Source of the DNA: Pseudomonas parafulva
GTDB taxonomy: Bacteria > Pseudomonadota > Gammaproteobacteria > Pseudomonadales > Pseudomonadaceae
Length of the DNA: 64,000 bases
Direction of reading: 5' to 3'
Assembly: GCF_000800255.1 (NCBI RefSeq)
Contig: NZ_CP009747.1
Span: 2,790,001-2,854,000, forward strand
Below are positions 17,220 through 25,961 of this stretch, piece by piece. The translations under genes were made by a program, and so were the position numbers. The notes beneath the pieces were generated by a model. The model saw nothing but the letters and a program-made list of their open reading frames with translations. It made no database searches and was not told the origin of the DNA. Positions within the stretch are counted from its first letter, which is position 1. Each line of letters starts with the position of its first letter.

Positions 17220-18032
17220 TTGGCCAAGATTCTCGTGGTTACTTCCGGCAAAGGGGGTGTGGGCAAGACCACCACCAGCGCCGCCATCGGTACCGGCCTC
17301 GCACTGCGTGGCCACAAGACGGTGATCGTCGACTTCGACGTCGGTCTGCGTAACCTCGACCTGATCATGGGCTGTGAGCGCCGCGTGGTGTATGACTTCG
17401 TCAACGTGGTCAACGGCGAAGCCAACCTGCAGCAGGCCCTGATCAAGGATAAACGCCTGGAGAACCTGTACGTGCTGGCCGCCAGCCAGACCCGTGACAA
17501 GGACGCGCTCACCCAGGAAGGCGTGGAAAAAGTCCTGATGGAGCTCAAGGAGCAGTTCGAGTACGTGATCTGCGACTCCCCGGCCGGTATCGAGAAAGGC
17601 GCACACCTGGCGATGTACTTCGCCGACGAGGCCATCGTCGTGACCAACCCCGAGGTTTCCTCGGTCCGTGACTCGGACCGCATGCTGGGCATCCTGTCGA
17701 GCAAGTCGCGCCGATCCGAGAACGGTGAAGAGCCGATCAAGGAACACCTGCTGATCACCCGCTACCACCCCGAGCGCGTGGTCAAGGGCGAGATGCTGAG
17801 CGTGGCCGACGTCGAAGAGATCCTGTCGATCAAGCTCAAGGGCGTGATTCCCGAATCCCAGGCGGTGCTCAAGGCCTCCAACCAGGGCATCCCGGTCATC
17901 CTCGACGACCAGAGCGATGCCGGTCAGGCCTACAGCGACGCCGTCGACCGCCTGCTGGGCAAAGAGAAGCCGATGCGCTTCATCGACGTACAGAAGAAGG
18001 GATTCTTCGAGCGCATTTTCGGGAGCAAATAA
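17220..18032 (+). CDS. minD: Septum site-determining ATPase MinD
   Basis: A 270-residue ParA/MinD ATPase. It starts at a TTG codon 9 nt after AGGGG; no ATG exists before the conserved AKILVVTSGKGGVGKTTTSA with the deviant Walker A motif. VIVDFDVGLRNLD follows, and the C-terminal amphipathic membrane-targeting helix is KGFFERIFGSK. MinD binds the membrane as an ATP dimer, recruits MinC, and is released by MinE, giving pole-to-pole oscillation. minE starts 3 bp after the stop. Confidence 0.97.
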   Translation: MAKILVVTSGKGGVGKTTTSAAIGTGLALRGHKTVIVDFDVGLRNLDLIMGCERRVVYDFVNVVNGEANLQQALIKDKRLENLYVLAASQTRDKDALTQEGVEKVLMELKEQFEYVICDSPAGIEKGAHLAMYFADEAIVVTNPEVSSVRDSDRMLGILSSKSRRSENGEEPIKEHLLITRYHPERVVKGEMLSVADVEEILSIKLKGVIPESQAVLKASNQGIPVILDDQSDAGQAYSDAVDRLLGKEKPMRFIDVQKKGFFERIFGSK

Positions 18033-18035
18033 ACC

Positions 18036-18290
18036 ATGAACCTTTTTGACTTCTTTCGTGGCAGACAGAAACAGAGCAGCGCGTCGGTAGCGAAAGAGCG
18101 TCTACAGATCATCGTGGCGCATGAGCGCGGCCAACGCAGTGAACCGGACTACCTGCCGGCGCTGCAGAAGGAACTGCTGGAAGTGATCCGCAAGTATGTG
18201 AACATCGGCAACGACGATGTGCACATCGAGTTGGAGAACCAGGGCAGTTGCTCGATCCTCGAGCTGAACATTACCCTGCCGGATCGCTGA
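18036..18290 (+). CDS. minE: Cell division topological specificity factor MinE
   Basis: An 84-residue protein with the N-terminal [13 protein letters not shown] membrane helix, the MinD-stimulating stretch [14 protein letters not shown], and the dimer domain [21 protein letters not shown]. It stimulates MinD ATPase activity and restricts MinC to the poles. It is coupled to minD by a 3-bp spacing. Confidence 0.97.
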   Translation: MNLFDFFRGRQKQSSASVAKERLQIIVAHERGQRSEPDYLPALQKELLEVIRKYVNIGNDDVHIELENQGSCSILELNITLPDR

Positions 18291-18306
18291 TCCGGTCTAG
18301 CACATC

Positions 18307-18402
18307 GGGGCTGCGTTGCAGCCCATCGCGGGAGGGGTCCGCGCCTTTGGCCAGAGCATCGGCAGGGGCGAAGGCATTGCGCGATGGGCCGCACGCAGCC
18401 CC
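18307..18402. repeat. REP/BIME-like inverted pair between minE and rluA
   Basis: A 24-bp unit (GGGGCTGCGTTGCAGCCCATCG...) at 18307-18330 recurs inverted at 18380-18402 with about three mismatches, separated by about 50 bp. Each unit has its own small hairpin. The sequence resembles the common P. putida REP consensus and may act as a 3' boundary for the min operon transcript. Confidence 0.6.
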
Positions 18403-18426
18403 GCTGCTTTGTACAGAGACCCCGCA

Positions 18427-19062
18427 ATGCCGCTGTCGAACATCCACATCCTGCATCAGGATGCTTCCATTCTGGTGATCAACAAACCGACCCTGCTGCT
18501 GTCGGTGCCAGGTCGCGCCGAAGACAACAAGGACTGCCTGATCACCCGCCTCCAGGAAAACGGCTATCCCGAGGCGCTGATCGTCCATCGCCTGGACTGG
18601 GAAACCTCCGGCATCATCCTGCTGGCCCGTGATGCGGACAGCCACCGCGAGCTGTCGCGCCAGTTCCATGACCGCGAAACCGAAAAAGCCTACACCGCAC
18701 TGTGCTGGGGTCAACCGGCCTTGGACAGCGGCAGCATCGACCTGCCGCTGCGTTACGATCCGCCGACCAAGCCACGTCACGTGGTCGATCATGAACAGGG
18801 CAAGCATGCCCTGACGTTCTGGCGCGTGCTGGAACGCCACGCCGACCACTGCCGCGTGGAGCTGACGCCGATCACGGGCCGCTCGCACCAATTGCGGGTG
18901 CACATGCTTTCCATCGGCCATCCGTTGCTGGGCGATCGCCTGTACGCCAATCCCGAGGCCCTGGCCGCTCACGACCGCCTGTGCCTGCACGCCTCGATGC
19001 TCAGCTTCACCCATCCGGTGTCCGGCCAGCGGTTGAAGTTCGAGTGCCCCGCGCCGTTCTGA
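18427..19062 (+). CDS. rluA: RluA-type pseudouridine synthase
   Basis: A 211-residue synthase with the catalytic motif HRLDWETSGIILLARD (Asp), VINKPTLLLSVPGR before it, and the RluA-type TGRSHQLRVHMLSIGHPLLGDRLY block. E. coli RluA modifies U746 of 23S rRNA and U32 of some tRNAs. The start MPLSNIHILHQD is chosen because the upstream part of the frame lies inside the REP-like repeat. From memory, rluA also follows minE in P. aeruginosa. Confidence 0.88.
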   Translation: MPLSNIHILHQDASILVINKPTLLLSVPGRAEDNKDCLITRLQENGYPEALIVHRLDWETSGIILLARDADSHRELSRQFHDRETEKAYTALCWGQPALDSGSIDLPLRYDPPTKPRHVVDHEQGKHALTFWRVLERHADHCRVELTPITGRSHQLRVHMLSIGHPLLGDRLYANPEALAAHDRLCLHASMLSFTHPVSGQRLKFECPAPF

Positions 19063-19077
19063 GCGGCCCGTGGCGGG

Positions 19078-19172
19078 CGGCAAGCGTCAAGAAAAAATGC
19101 CGGCACCTCGGCAGACCGCTTGCCCCGCCGACCGTCTTTGCTTGAAGCTTGCAGCTTGCCGCTTGAAGCTCG
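19078..19172. repeat. Inverted CAAGCTT-type repeat before the M18 peptidase gene
   Basis: A short left arm (CGGCAAGCGTCAAG, 19078-19091) faces a longer right arm of tandem variants (CTTGAAGCTTG, CAGCTTGCCGCTTGAAGC; 19141-19172). The same family, again as an inverted pair, occurs at 52261-52366. It seems to be a dispersed intergenic repeat able to fold into a large hairpin. Confidence 0.6.
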
Positions 19173-19187
19173 AATTTGGAGTGAGTT

Positions 19188-20477
19188 ATGCGTGAAGCAC
19201 TGAACACCGGCCTGATCGACTTTCTCAAGGCCTCCCCTACGCCCTTCCACGCCACCGCCAGCCTGGCCAAGCGCCTTGACGCCGCGGGCTATCAGCGCCT
19301 GGACGAGCGTGACAGTTGGGACACGGTGCCGGGCGGGCGCTATTACGTGACCCGCAACGACTCCTCGATCATCGCCGTGCGCCGGGGCAAGCACTCACCG
19401 CTGATCGGCGGCATGCGCCTGGTCGGCGCGCACACCGACAGCCCGTGCCTGCGGGTCAAGCCGCAGCCGGAGCTGCAGCGCCACGGGTTCCTGCAATTGG
19501 GCGTGGAAGTCTATGGCGGCGCCCTGCTCGCGCCCTGGTTCGACCGCGACCTGTCGCTGGCCGGCCGGGTCACCTTCCGCCGCGACGGCCGGGTGGAGAG
19601 CCAACTGGTGGACTTCAAGCTGCCGATCGCCATCATTCCCAACCTGGCCATCCACCTCAACCGGGGGGCCAATGACGGCTGGGCGATCAATGCGCAGAAC
19701 GAACTCCCGCCGATCCTGGCCCAGGTGGCCGGCGACGAGCGTGTCGATTTCCGCGCTCTGCTCACCGAACAACTGGCCCGTGAGCATGGCCTGATCGCCG
19801 ATGTGGTGCTCGATTACGAGCTGAGCTTCTACGACACCCAAGACGCGGCAGTCATCGGGCTGCACGGCGACTTCATCGCCGGCGCCCGCCTGGATAACCT
19901 GCTGTCGTGCTACGCCGGCCTGCAGGCGCTGCTCGAAGCCGACAGCGACGAAACCTGCGTGCTGGTGTGCACCGACCACGAGGAAATCGGTTCCTGCTCG
20001 GCCTGCGGTGCCGACGGACCGATGCTCGAGCAGACCCTGCAGCGCCTGCTGCCGGACGGCGACGAGTACGTGCGCAGCATCCAGCGCTCGCTGCTGGTGT
20101 CGGCCGACAACGCCCATGGCGTGCACCCGAACTATGCCGACAAGCACGACGGCAACCATGGCCCCAAGCTCAACGCCGGCCCGGTGATCAAGGTCAACAG
20201 CAACCAGCGCTACGCCACCAACAGCGAGACCGCCGGTTTCTTCCGCCACCTGTGCATGGCCGAGGAAGTGCCCGTACAGAGCTTCGTGGTGCGCAGCGAC
20301 ATGGGCTGCGGCTCGACCATCGGTCCCATCACCGCCAGCCATCTGGGCGTGCGCACCGTCGACATCGGCCTGCCGACCTTCGCCATGCATTCGATCCGCG
20401 AACTGTGCGGTAGCCAGGACCTGGCGCATCTGGTCAAAGTGCTGACGGCGTTCTACCGCAGCCGGGAACTGCCCTGA
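19188..20477 (+). CDS. apeB: M18 family aminopeptidase
   Basis: A 429-residue di-zinc aminopeptidase starting [21 protein letters not shown] with GGAGTGAG before the ATG. Metal and catalytic motifs are [13 protein letters not shown] (His/Asp), [14 protein letters not shown] (bridging Asp), CTDHEEIGS (catalytic Glu pair) and FAMHSIREL (last His). Family members remove acidic or neutral N-terminal residues and form large dodecamers in the cytoplasm. Length is normal for the family. Confidence 0.92.
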   Translation: MREALNTGLIDFLKASPTPFHATASLAKRLDAAGYQRLDERDSWDTVPGGRYYVTRNDSSIIAVRRGKHSPLIGGMRLVGAHTDSPCLRVKPQPELQRHGFLQLGVEVYGGALLAPWFDRDLSLAGRVTFRRDGRVESQLVDFKLPIAIIPNLAIHLNRGANDGWAINAQNELPPILAQVAGDERVDFRALLTEQLAREHGLIADVVLDYELSFYDTQDAAVIGLHGDFIAGARLDNLLSCYAGLQALLEADSDETCVLVCTDHEEIGSCSACGADGPMLEQTLQRLLPDGDEYVRSIQRSLLVSADNAHGVHPNYADKHDGNHGPKLNAGPVIKVNSNQRYATNSETAGFFRHLCMAEEVPVQSFVVRSDMGCGSTIGPITASHLGVRTVDIGLPTFAMHSIRELCGSQDLAHLVKVLTAFYRSRELP

Positions 20478-20594
20478 TCGCCGACACGCGGCCAGGCAGG
20501 GTGTAGTATCGGGCTCTGGGAGCGGGCATGCCGGTGAAGGCAAACACCGCTCCCGGCTCGATTACCGACACTTCCAGACAGAAGGATTCTGTTC

Positions 20595-20762
20595 ATGTCG
20601 CCTTTCCTTTCTTTGTTCCTGCCCGTCTTCCTGTTCCTGTTGCTGCTGACCGTGGGTTTCAGCCTGCGCCAGCGCAACATCGGCGTGGTGATGATGTGGA
20701 TCGGCACGCTGGGCATCTTTGCCGTCACCTGCTGGACGATCCTGGAGAAACTCCCGGCATAA
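20595..20762 (+). CDS. Small hypothetical membrane protein (55 aa)
   Basis: A short gene between the M18 peptidase and MscS genes. ATG at 20595 with AAGGA 9 nt upstream gives MSPFLSLFLPVFLFLLLLTV, then GFSLRQRNIG and a second hydrophobic stretch VVMMWIGTLGIFAVTCW. Two transmembrane helices are joined by a basic turn. Codon use matches the neighbours. I do not recognise a family. It ends 44 bp before the mechanosensitive channel gene and may be cotranscribed with it. Confidence 0.65.
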   Translation: MSPFLSLFLPVFLFLLLLTVGFSLRQRNIGVVMMWIGTLGIFAVTCWTILEKLPA

Positions 20763-20806
20763 ACCTCTACACTCGGCCCATCGTTTGACCTGAGGTAGAT
20801 TTCCCG

Positions 20807-22966
20807 GTGCCAGCCTTTCTGCGTTGCCTTGCCCTGCTGCTGTTGATCGTCGTCGTCCCGGTACAGGCCGCAGGCCTGCCCGGCCTGCTGAGCTCCAGCA
20901 CGCCCGCGCAGCCCCAAGCCACCGAGCCGTTGAGCAAGTCGCTCGACGAGGTGATCAAGAACCTCGAAAACGACCAGCAGCGCACCAAGCTGCTGGCCGA
21001 TCTGAAAAAGCTGCGCGACGCCAGCAAACAGACGCAACCGAGCGTCGAGCAGGGCGTGCTGGGCCTGATCGGCGGGGCGCTGCACGACTTCGAGCAGCAG
21101 TTCAGCGGCGACGCCAGTCCCTTCGTGCGCTGGTCGCAGGAACTGGAGCAAGCCAAGGTCGAATTGGCCGATCTGGTGGTGCCGGTGCACCAGTGGCCCG
21201 CCATTCTCTTCGGCTTCGCGGCGGTCATCGCCGTGTGGAGCCTGCTGGCCTATGCATTCAACTGGATCGGCCACCGCGTGCGCATCCGTTTCGGCCTGAC
21301 CGAAGAACTGCCCCAGCATCCGCGCACCTGGGACCTGGTGCGCTTTGCCCTGCGCAAACTCGGCCCCTGGCTGGTGGCGCTGATCTTCACGGTGTACCTG
21401 AGCTTCGCCCTGCCGCCTTCGCTGGGCAAATCCCTGGCCATGGTACTGGCCTACGCGCTGGTGATCGGCACCTGTTTCTCGGCCATCTGTGTCATCGCCT
21501 TCTCGTTGCTCGACGGCCCGCATCGCCACCGCGCCCTGCATATCCTGCGTCATCAGGCGTTCCGCCCACTGTGGCTGATCGGCAGCTTCGCCGCCTTCGG
21601 CGAGGCCATGAGCGATCCGCGCCTGACCGCCGCCCTGGGCACTCACCTGGCTCACGCCATTGCCACGGTGACCAACGTCCTGGCCGCGCTGTGCACCGGG
21701 TTGTTCATCCTGCGCTTCCGCCGCCCCATCGCCCACCTGATCCGCAACCAGCCGCTATCGCGGCGCCTGACCCGCCGTACCCTGAGCGACACCATCGAGC
21801 TGCTGGGCAGTTTCTGGTTCGTTCCGGCGCTGATTCTGGTGGCCATTTCGTTGTTCGCCACCTTCGTCTCCGCCGGCGACACCAGCACCGCCCTGCGCCA
21901 GTCGCTGATGTGCACGGTGCTGGTGGTGGTGTGCATGGTGCTCAACGGCCTGGTGCGCCGCCATGCCGCCAAACCGCAGAACGTCCACAAGCGCCAGGCG
22001 GTGTATGCCGAGCGCCTGAAGAACTTCGGCTACGCGTTGGCGCACCTGTTCATCTGGCTGCTGTTCATCGAGCTGGGCTTGCGCGTGTGGGGCTTGTCGA
22101 TGATCAGCTTCGCCGAGGGTGACGGCCATGACGTCAGCGTGCGCCTGATGGGCCTGGCCGGTACCTTGATCGCCGCCTGGCTGGTATGGATCCTGGCCGA
22201 TACCGCGGTGCACCACGCCCTCATCCGCTCGCGCCGCGGCTTGGCCAACGCCCGCGCGCAAACCATGATGCCGCTGATTCGCAACGTGCTGTTCGTGGCC
22301 ATTTTCATCATCGCGCTGATCGTCGCGCTGGCCAACATGGGCATGAACGTCACGCCACTGCTGGCCGGTGCCGGTGTCATCGGCCTGGCCATCGGTTTCG
22401 GTGCCCAGTCGCTGGTGGCGGACTTGATCACCGGCTTGTTCATCATCATCGAAGACAGCCTGGCCATCGACGACTACGTGGATGTCGGGGGTCACCTGGG
22501 CACCGTCGAAGGCCTGACCATCCGCACCGTGCGCCTGCGCGACATCGACGGCATCGTGCACACCATCCCGTTCAGTGAAATCAAGAGCATCAAGAACTAC
22601 TCGCGCGAGTTCGGCTACGCGATCTTCCGCGTGGCCATTCCGCACAGCATGAACATCGACCAGGCCATCACGCTGATCCGCGAAGTCGGCCAGAAGCTGC
22701 GCAGCGATCCGCTGATGCGCCGCAACATCTGGTCGCCGCTGGAGCTGCAAGGCGTGGAGAGCTTCGAGTCCGGCTCGGCGGTCCTGCGTGCACGCTTCAA
22801 GACCGCGCCGATCAAACAGTGGGAGGTGTCGCGGGCGTTCAACCTGGCGCTCAAGCGCCAACTCGACGAGGCCGGACTGGACCTGGCAACGCCGCGGCTG
22901 TCGGTGCAGGTGGTGACGGCGGGCGGCGGGGCGATGGCTGAGGCGGGTGCCGGAGCCTCCAGCTAG
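20807..22966 (+). CDS. Large MscS-type mechanosensitive ion channel
   Basis: A 719-residue channel starting at a GTG preceded by TGAGGTAG. It has a signal peptide (LLLLIVVVPVQAAGLPG), a periplasmic helical region to about residue 120, about ten further membrane helices, and then the MscS pore and beta domain. Key stretches are LLAGAGVIGLAIGFGAQSLV (pore helix Gly/Ala pattern), IIIEDSLAIDDYVDVGG and LRDIDGIVHTIPFSEI. Its size and layout resemble E. coli YbiO. The family releases solutes on hypo-osmotic shock. Confidence 0.9.
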   Translation: MPAFLRCLALLLLIVVVPVQAAGLPGLLSSSTPAQPQATEPLSKSLDEVIKNLENDQQRTKLLADLKKLRDASKQTQPSVEQGVLGLIGGALHDFEQQFSGDASPFVRWSQELEQAKVELADLVVPVHQWPAILFGFAAVIAVWSLLAYAFNWIGHRVRIRFGLTEELPQHPRTWDLVRFALRKLGPWLVALIFTVYLSFALPPSLGKSLAMVLAYALVIGTCFSAICVIAFSLLDGPHRHRALHILRHQAFRPLWLIGSFAAFGEAMSDPRLTAALGTHLAHAIATVTNVLAALCTGLFILRFRRPIAHLIRNQPLSRRLTRRTLSDTIELLGSFWFVPALILVAISLFATFVSAGDTSTALRQSLMCTVLVVVCMVLNGLVRRHAAKPQNVHKRQAVYAERLKNFGYALAHLFIWLLFIELGLRVWGLSMISFAEGDGHDVSVRLMGLAGTLIAAWLVWILADTAVHHALIRSRRGLANARAQTMMPLIRNVLFVAIFIIALIVALANMGMNVTPLLAGAGVIGLAIGFGAQSLVADLITGLFIIIEDSLAIDDYVDVGGHLGTVEGLTIRTVRLRDIDGIVHTIPFSEIKSIKNYSREFGYAIFRVAIPHSMNIDQAITLIREVGQKLRSDPLMRRNIWSPLELQGVESFESGSAVLRARFKTAPIKQWEVSRAFNLALKRQLDEAGLDLATPRLSVQVVTAGGGAMAEAGAGASS

Positions 22967-22972
22967 GCCGGA

Positions 22973-23686
22973 TCATCCGGCCTCGGCGCGAATACGGATC
23001 GCGTCATGCCGCCAGTACTCCAGGTCACAGTCGATCAGGTGCCCATGCTGATCGCTGTTGACCCGGGTGATGTGCAAACCAGGACTTCCCGTGGATACCC
23101 GCAGCGCCGCGGCGGCCTCCGGCGGCAGTGCGGTCGGCAGTATTTCGAAGCACACCTGGCCGTAACGAATGCCGTAGTCGCGGGCGTAGATATCGGTGAG
23201 CGACTGCCCCAGGTCACGTTCGAGTATTCCGGGGAAGTGATGCGGATTCAGGTAGTGCTCGGCGTAGAGCACGCCCCGACCGTCGATGCGCCGCAAGCGA
23301 CAGATGCGCACCACGCTTGACAGCGCTGGCAGACGCAAGCGCGCGCAGATGCTGGCCGACGCCGGCTGCAGACGCGCCGAGAGCAGCTCGGTGCCCGGAG
23401 CCCGTCCCTGCTGCAACACCATGGCATGGAAATGGCTGCGCTCGATCAGGTCGTAGGTCAGGCGCTCGGGCGCGACGAACCAGCCGCGGCGCTCCTCGCG
23501 ATAAATCAATCCCTGAGCTTCGAGTTGCACCAGCGCCTCGCGCAAGGTGATGCGGGTGGTGGCGAATACATCGCTGAGCTTGCGCTCGGCCGGCAGCTTG
23601 CCACCCGGCACAAGCAGGCCATGCTCGATTTGCTCCTGCAAGGCATGGCAGATAGCTGTTACCGCCCGCGCGGGGGTCGACTGCAT
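22973..23686 (-). CDS. GntR/HutC-family (UTRA) transcriptional regulator
   Basis: A 237-residue regulator. The winged HTH is KLPAERKLSDVFATTRITLREALVQLE and the UTRA effector domain covers about 85-230, with YAEHYLNPHHFPGI and DCDLEYWRHDAIRI. It is divergent from the ABC/phosphodiesterase operon. Two near-consensus HutC-type sites (TGGnCTAGACCA) lie in between, one 16 bp before its own start, so it is likely an autoregulated local repressor. UTRA proteins of the PhnF/PhnR type sense phosphonates and others sense amino sugars or histidine products; the ligand here is not known. Confidence 0.88.
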   Translation of the reverse strand: MQSTPARAVTAICHALQEQIEHGLLVPGGKLPAERKLSDVFATTRITLREALVQLEAQGLIYREERRGWFVAPERLTYDLIERSHFHAMVLQQGRAPGTELLSARLQPASASICARLRLPALSSVVRICRLRRIDGRGVLYAEHYLNPHHFPGILERDLGQSLTDIYARDYGIRYGQVCFEILPTALPPEAAAALRVSTGSPGLHITRVNSDQHGHLIDCDLEYWRHDAIRIRAEAG

Positions 23687-24034
23687 CGAAAGTTACCTAT
23701 CTGGACTAGACCAGCCCCAACAAAGGGCAGGTGGGCGTTGGCTGTCAGCGTAGGCAGCGCGCGTGAACATCCTGTGACAAGCCCGTTGCCCAGCGCCTCC
23801 TGAACCTGTCAGGGGCCCGTCAATCCAGGGCCGGGTTGTGGTCTACGCTTGGCATTCAGGCCTTGTTACCCAGGGAAAGCCGATCCCGCCTACATCAAAC
23901 TGTCATGCACGCCGCCTACCTTGGCGCAAGGTTTGCTGACCTAGACCAACCCTGTGCAGCAAGGCCTGCATCAACCGCAGACACAACAAGGTCCATCACC
24001 ACGATTGCAAGGCACCCCACCCTAGGAGCTTCGG
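23687..24034. promoter_or_regulatory. 348-bp divergent control region with two HutC-type operators
   Basis: No gene was found. It contains TGGACTAGACCA at 23702-23713 (one mismatch to the palindrome TGGTCTAGACCA used by DasR/NagR-type regulators and close to the PhnF site) and TGACCTAGACCA at 23937-23948 (two mismatches). The first is 16 bp before the GntR start, the second 87 bp before the binding-protein start. A GGAG ribosome binding site precedes the latter. Confidence 0.65.
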
Positions 24035-25099
24035 ATGAAAAAGTTCTTCATGGCGTCACTGCTGGGCTCGGCCATCGCCCTGTGCACCACGGCCATGGCC
24101 GCCGATACCGACCTCAACAGCCTGGAAGAAGCCGCCCGCAAGGAAGGCACGGTCAACAGCGTGGGCATGCCCGATGCCTGGGCCAACTGGAAAGGCACCT
24201 GGGATGATCTAGCCAGCAAGTACGGCCTCAAGCACAGCGACACCGACATGAGCTCAGCGCAGGAAATCGCCAAGTTCGACGCCGAGAAAGACAACGCCAG
24301 CGCCGATATCGGCGACGTCGGCGCCGCCTTCGGCCCCATCGCGGCGGCCAAGGGCGTGACCCAACCCTACAAACCGAGCACGTGGGATCAGGTGCCGGAA
24401 TGGGCCAAGGACAAGGACGGTCACTGGGCCCTGGCCTATACCGGCACCATCGCCTTCATCATCAACAAGGATCTGGTCAAGGAAGAGGAACGGCCCAAGA
24501 CCTGGAAAGATCTTGAGAAGGGCAAGTACAAGGTCGCCATCGGTGACGTCGGCACGGCTGCACAGGCCGCCAATGGCGTGCTGGCGGCGGCCATCGCCTT
24601 CAAAGGTAACGAATCCAACATCGAGCCAGGCTTGCAACTGTTCACCAAGCTCGCCCAGCAAGGGCGCCTGTCGCTGGCTAACCCGACCATCCAGACCCTG
24701 GAGAAGGGCGAAGTCGAAGTCGGTGTGGTGTGGGACTTCAACGGCCTGAGCTACCGCGAGCAGATCGACCCCAAGCGTTTCGAGGTGCTGATTCCGCAGG
24801 ACGGCTCGGTGATCTCCGGCTACACCACGATCATCAACAAGTACGCCAAGCACCCCAACGCCGCCAAACTGGCGCGTGAGTACATCTTCAGCGACGCCGG
24901 CCAGATCAACCTCGCCAAGGGCAATGCCCGCCCGATCCGTGCCGAGCATTTGAAGCTCCCGGAGGACGTGCAGGCCAAGCTGCTGCCCAACGAGCAGTAC
25001 AAGGCTGCCAAACCCATCGAGAACGCCGAAGCCTGGGAGAAGACCTCCAAGGCCCTGCCGCAGAAGTGGCAGGAGCAGGTCATCATCGAGATGAAGTGA
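24035..25099 (+). CDS. ABC transporter substrate-binding protein (iron/polyamine/AEP-like type)
   Basis: A 354-residue periplasmic protein with signal peptide MKKFFMASLLGSAIALCTTAMA cut before ADTDL. The fold belongs to the family-1 extracellular binding proteins (PotD/AfuA/AepX-like); VPEWAKDKDGHWALAYTGTI and WKDLEKGKYKVAIGDVG are typical. It is first in an operon of binding protein, phosphodiesterase, two permeases, ATPase and HAD hydrolase. The linked phosphatase-type enzymes suggest a phosphorylated or phosphonate ligand. A perfect 8-bp hairpin after the stop probably raises its mRNA level over the distal genes. Confidence 0.85.
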   Translation: MKKFFMASLLGSAIALCTTAMAADTDLNSLEEAARKEGTVNSVGMPDAWANWKGTWDDLASKYGLKHSDTDMSSAQEIAKFDAEKDNASADIGDVGAAFGPIAAAKGVTQPYKPSTWDQVPEWAKDKDGHWALAYTGTIAFIINKDLVKEEERPKTWKDLEKGKYKVAIGDVGTAAQAANGVLAAAIAFKGNESNIEPGLQLFTKLAQQGRLSLANPTIQTLEKGEVEVGVVWDFNGLSYREQIDPKRFEVLIPQDGSVISGYTTIINKYAKHPNAAKLAREYIFSDAGQINLAKGNARPIRAEHLKLPEDVQAKLLPNEQYKAAKPIENAEAWEKTSKALPQKWQEQVIIEMK

Positions 25100-25113
25100 G
25101 GCTGAGCCCGACA

Positions 25114-25132
25114 GGGAGGGCATCGCCCTCCC
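25114..25132 (+). other. Intercistronic hairpin after the binding-protein gene
   Basis: GGGAGGGC-ATC-GCCCTCCC with no T-tract. Such hairpins after binding-protein genes commonly protect the upstream mRNA and lower downstream expression. Confidence 0.55.
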
Positions 25133-25154
25133 CGTTCCTGTGCGGAGTACTGAA

Positions 25155-25961
25155 GTGAGCCACAACGTCATCCTGGTCCTGCTCGACGGCCTCAATTACC
25201 ACGTCGCGCACCATGCCATGGGCCATCTGCATGCCTACGTCGAAGCCGACCGCGCCGCGCTGTATCGCTTGAAATGCGAGCTGCCTTCACTGTCCCGACC
25301 ACTGTACGAGTGCATTCTCACCGGTGTCGCGCCGATCGACAGCGGTATCGTGCACAACCAGGTCAGCCGTCTGTCCAACCAGCTCAGCGTGTTTCATTAC
25401 GCGCGCCAAGCGGGCCTCAGGACCGCAGCGGCGGCCTACCACTGGGTCAGCGAACTGTACAACCGTTCTCCCTTCGAGCCCGTGCGAGACCGTCACACCG
25501 AGGCGCCGGAACTGCCGATCCAGCACGGGCTGTTCTATTACGCCGACCATTACCCCGACTCTCATCTGCTGACCGATGCCGAATACCTGCGCCGCCGGCA
25601 CGCACCGAATTTCCTGCTGGTGCATCCGATGAACATCGACGACGCCGGTCACCGACATGGTCTGGACAGCAGCCACTACCGCAATGCGGCGAGAAGCGCC
25701 GATGTGCTGCTGGCCGACTATCTGCCGCAATGGCTCGCCGAGGGCTACCAGGTGCTGGTCACCGCCGATCACGGCATGAACAACGACCGCTCGCACAATG
25801 GCCTGCTGCCCGAGGAGCGCGAGGTGCCGCTGTTCGTCTTCGGTGACGCCTTCAGCCTCGATCCCGCCGCCCAGCCCCTGCAGACCGAACTGTGTGGCAC
25901 GCTCTGCGAGCTGCTCGGCGCGGCCCATGACAAACCGTTGTGTCGGGAGTTGCTCAAGTGA
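25155..25961 (+). CDS. Alkaline phosphatase superfamily phosphodiesterase/nucleotide pyrophosphatase-like enzyme
   Basis: A 268-residue protein, probably starting at the GTG 25155 (GGAG 8 nt upstream) as MSHNVILVLLDGL. The superfamily metal ligands are present: Asp11 (LLDGL), a nucleophile candidate Ser47 in PSLSRPLYECILTG, NIDDAGHRHG (Asp and His), and TADHGMNN (Asp-His) plus a later SHNG His. No signal peptide, so it acts in the cytoplasm. It should cleave a phosphate or phosphonate ester brought in by the surrounding ABC transporter. Its stop overlaps the next GTG start. Confidence 0.82.
   Translation: MSHNVILVLLDGLNYHVAHHAMGHLHAYVEADRAALYRLKCELPSLSRPLYECILTGVAPIDSGIVHNQVSRLSNQLSVFHYARQAGLRTAAAAYHWVSELYNRSPFEPVRDRHTEAPELPIQHGLFYYADHYPDSHLLTDAEYLRRRHAPNFLLVHPMNIDDAGHRHGLDSSHYRNAARSADVLLADYLPQWLAEGYQVLVTADHGMNNDRSHNGLLPEEREVPLFVFGDAFSLDPAAQPLQTELCGTLCELLGAAHDKPLCRELLK

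Noticed and set aside
20453..21736. 427-codon minus-strand frame over the M18 peptidase end and the MscS gene
   Set aside because: Shadow frame; no motif and no ribosome binding site.
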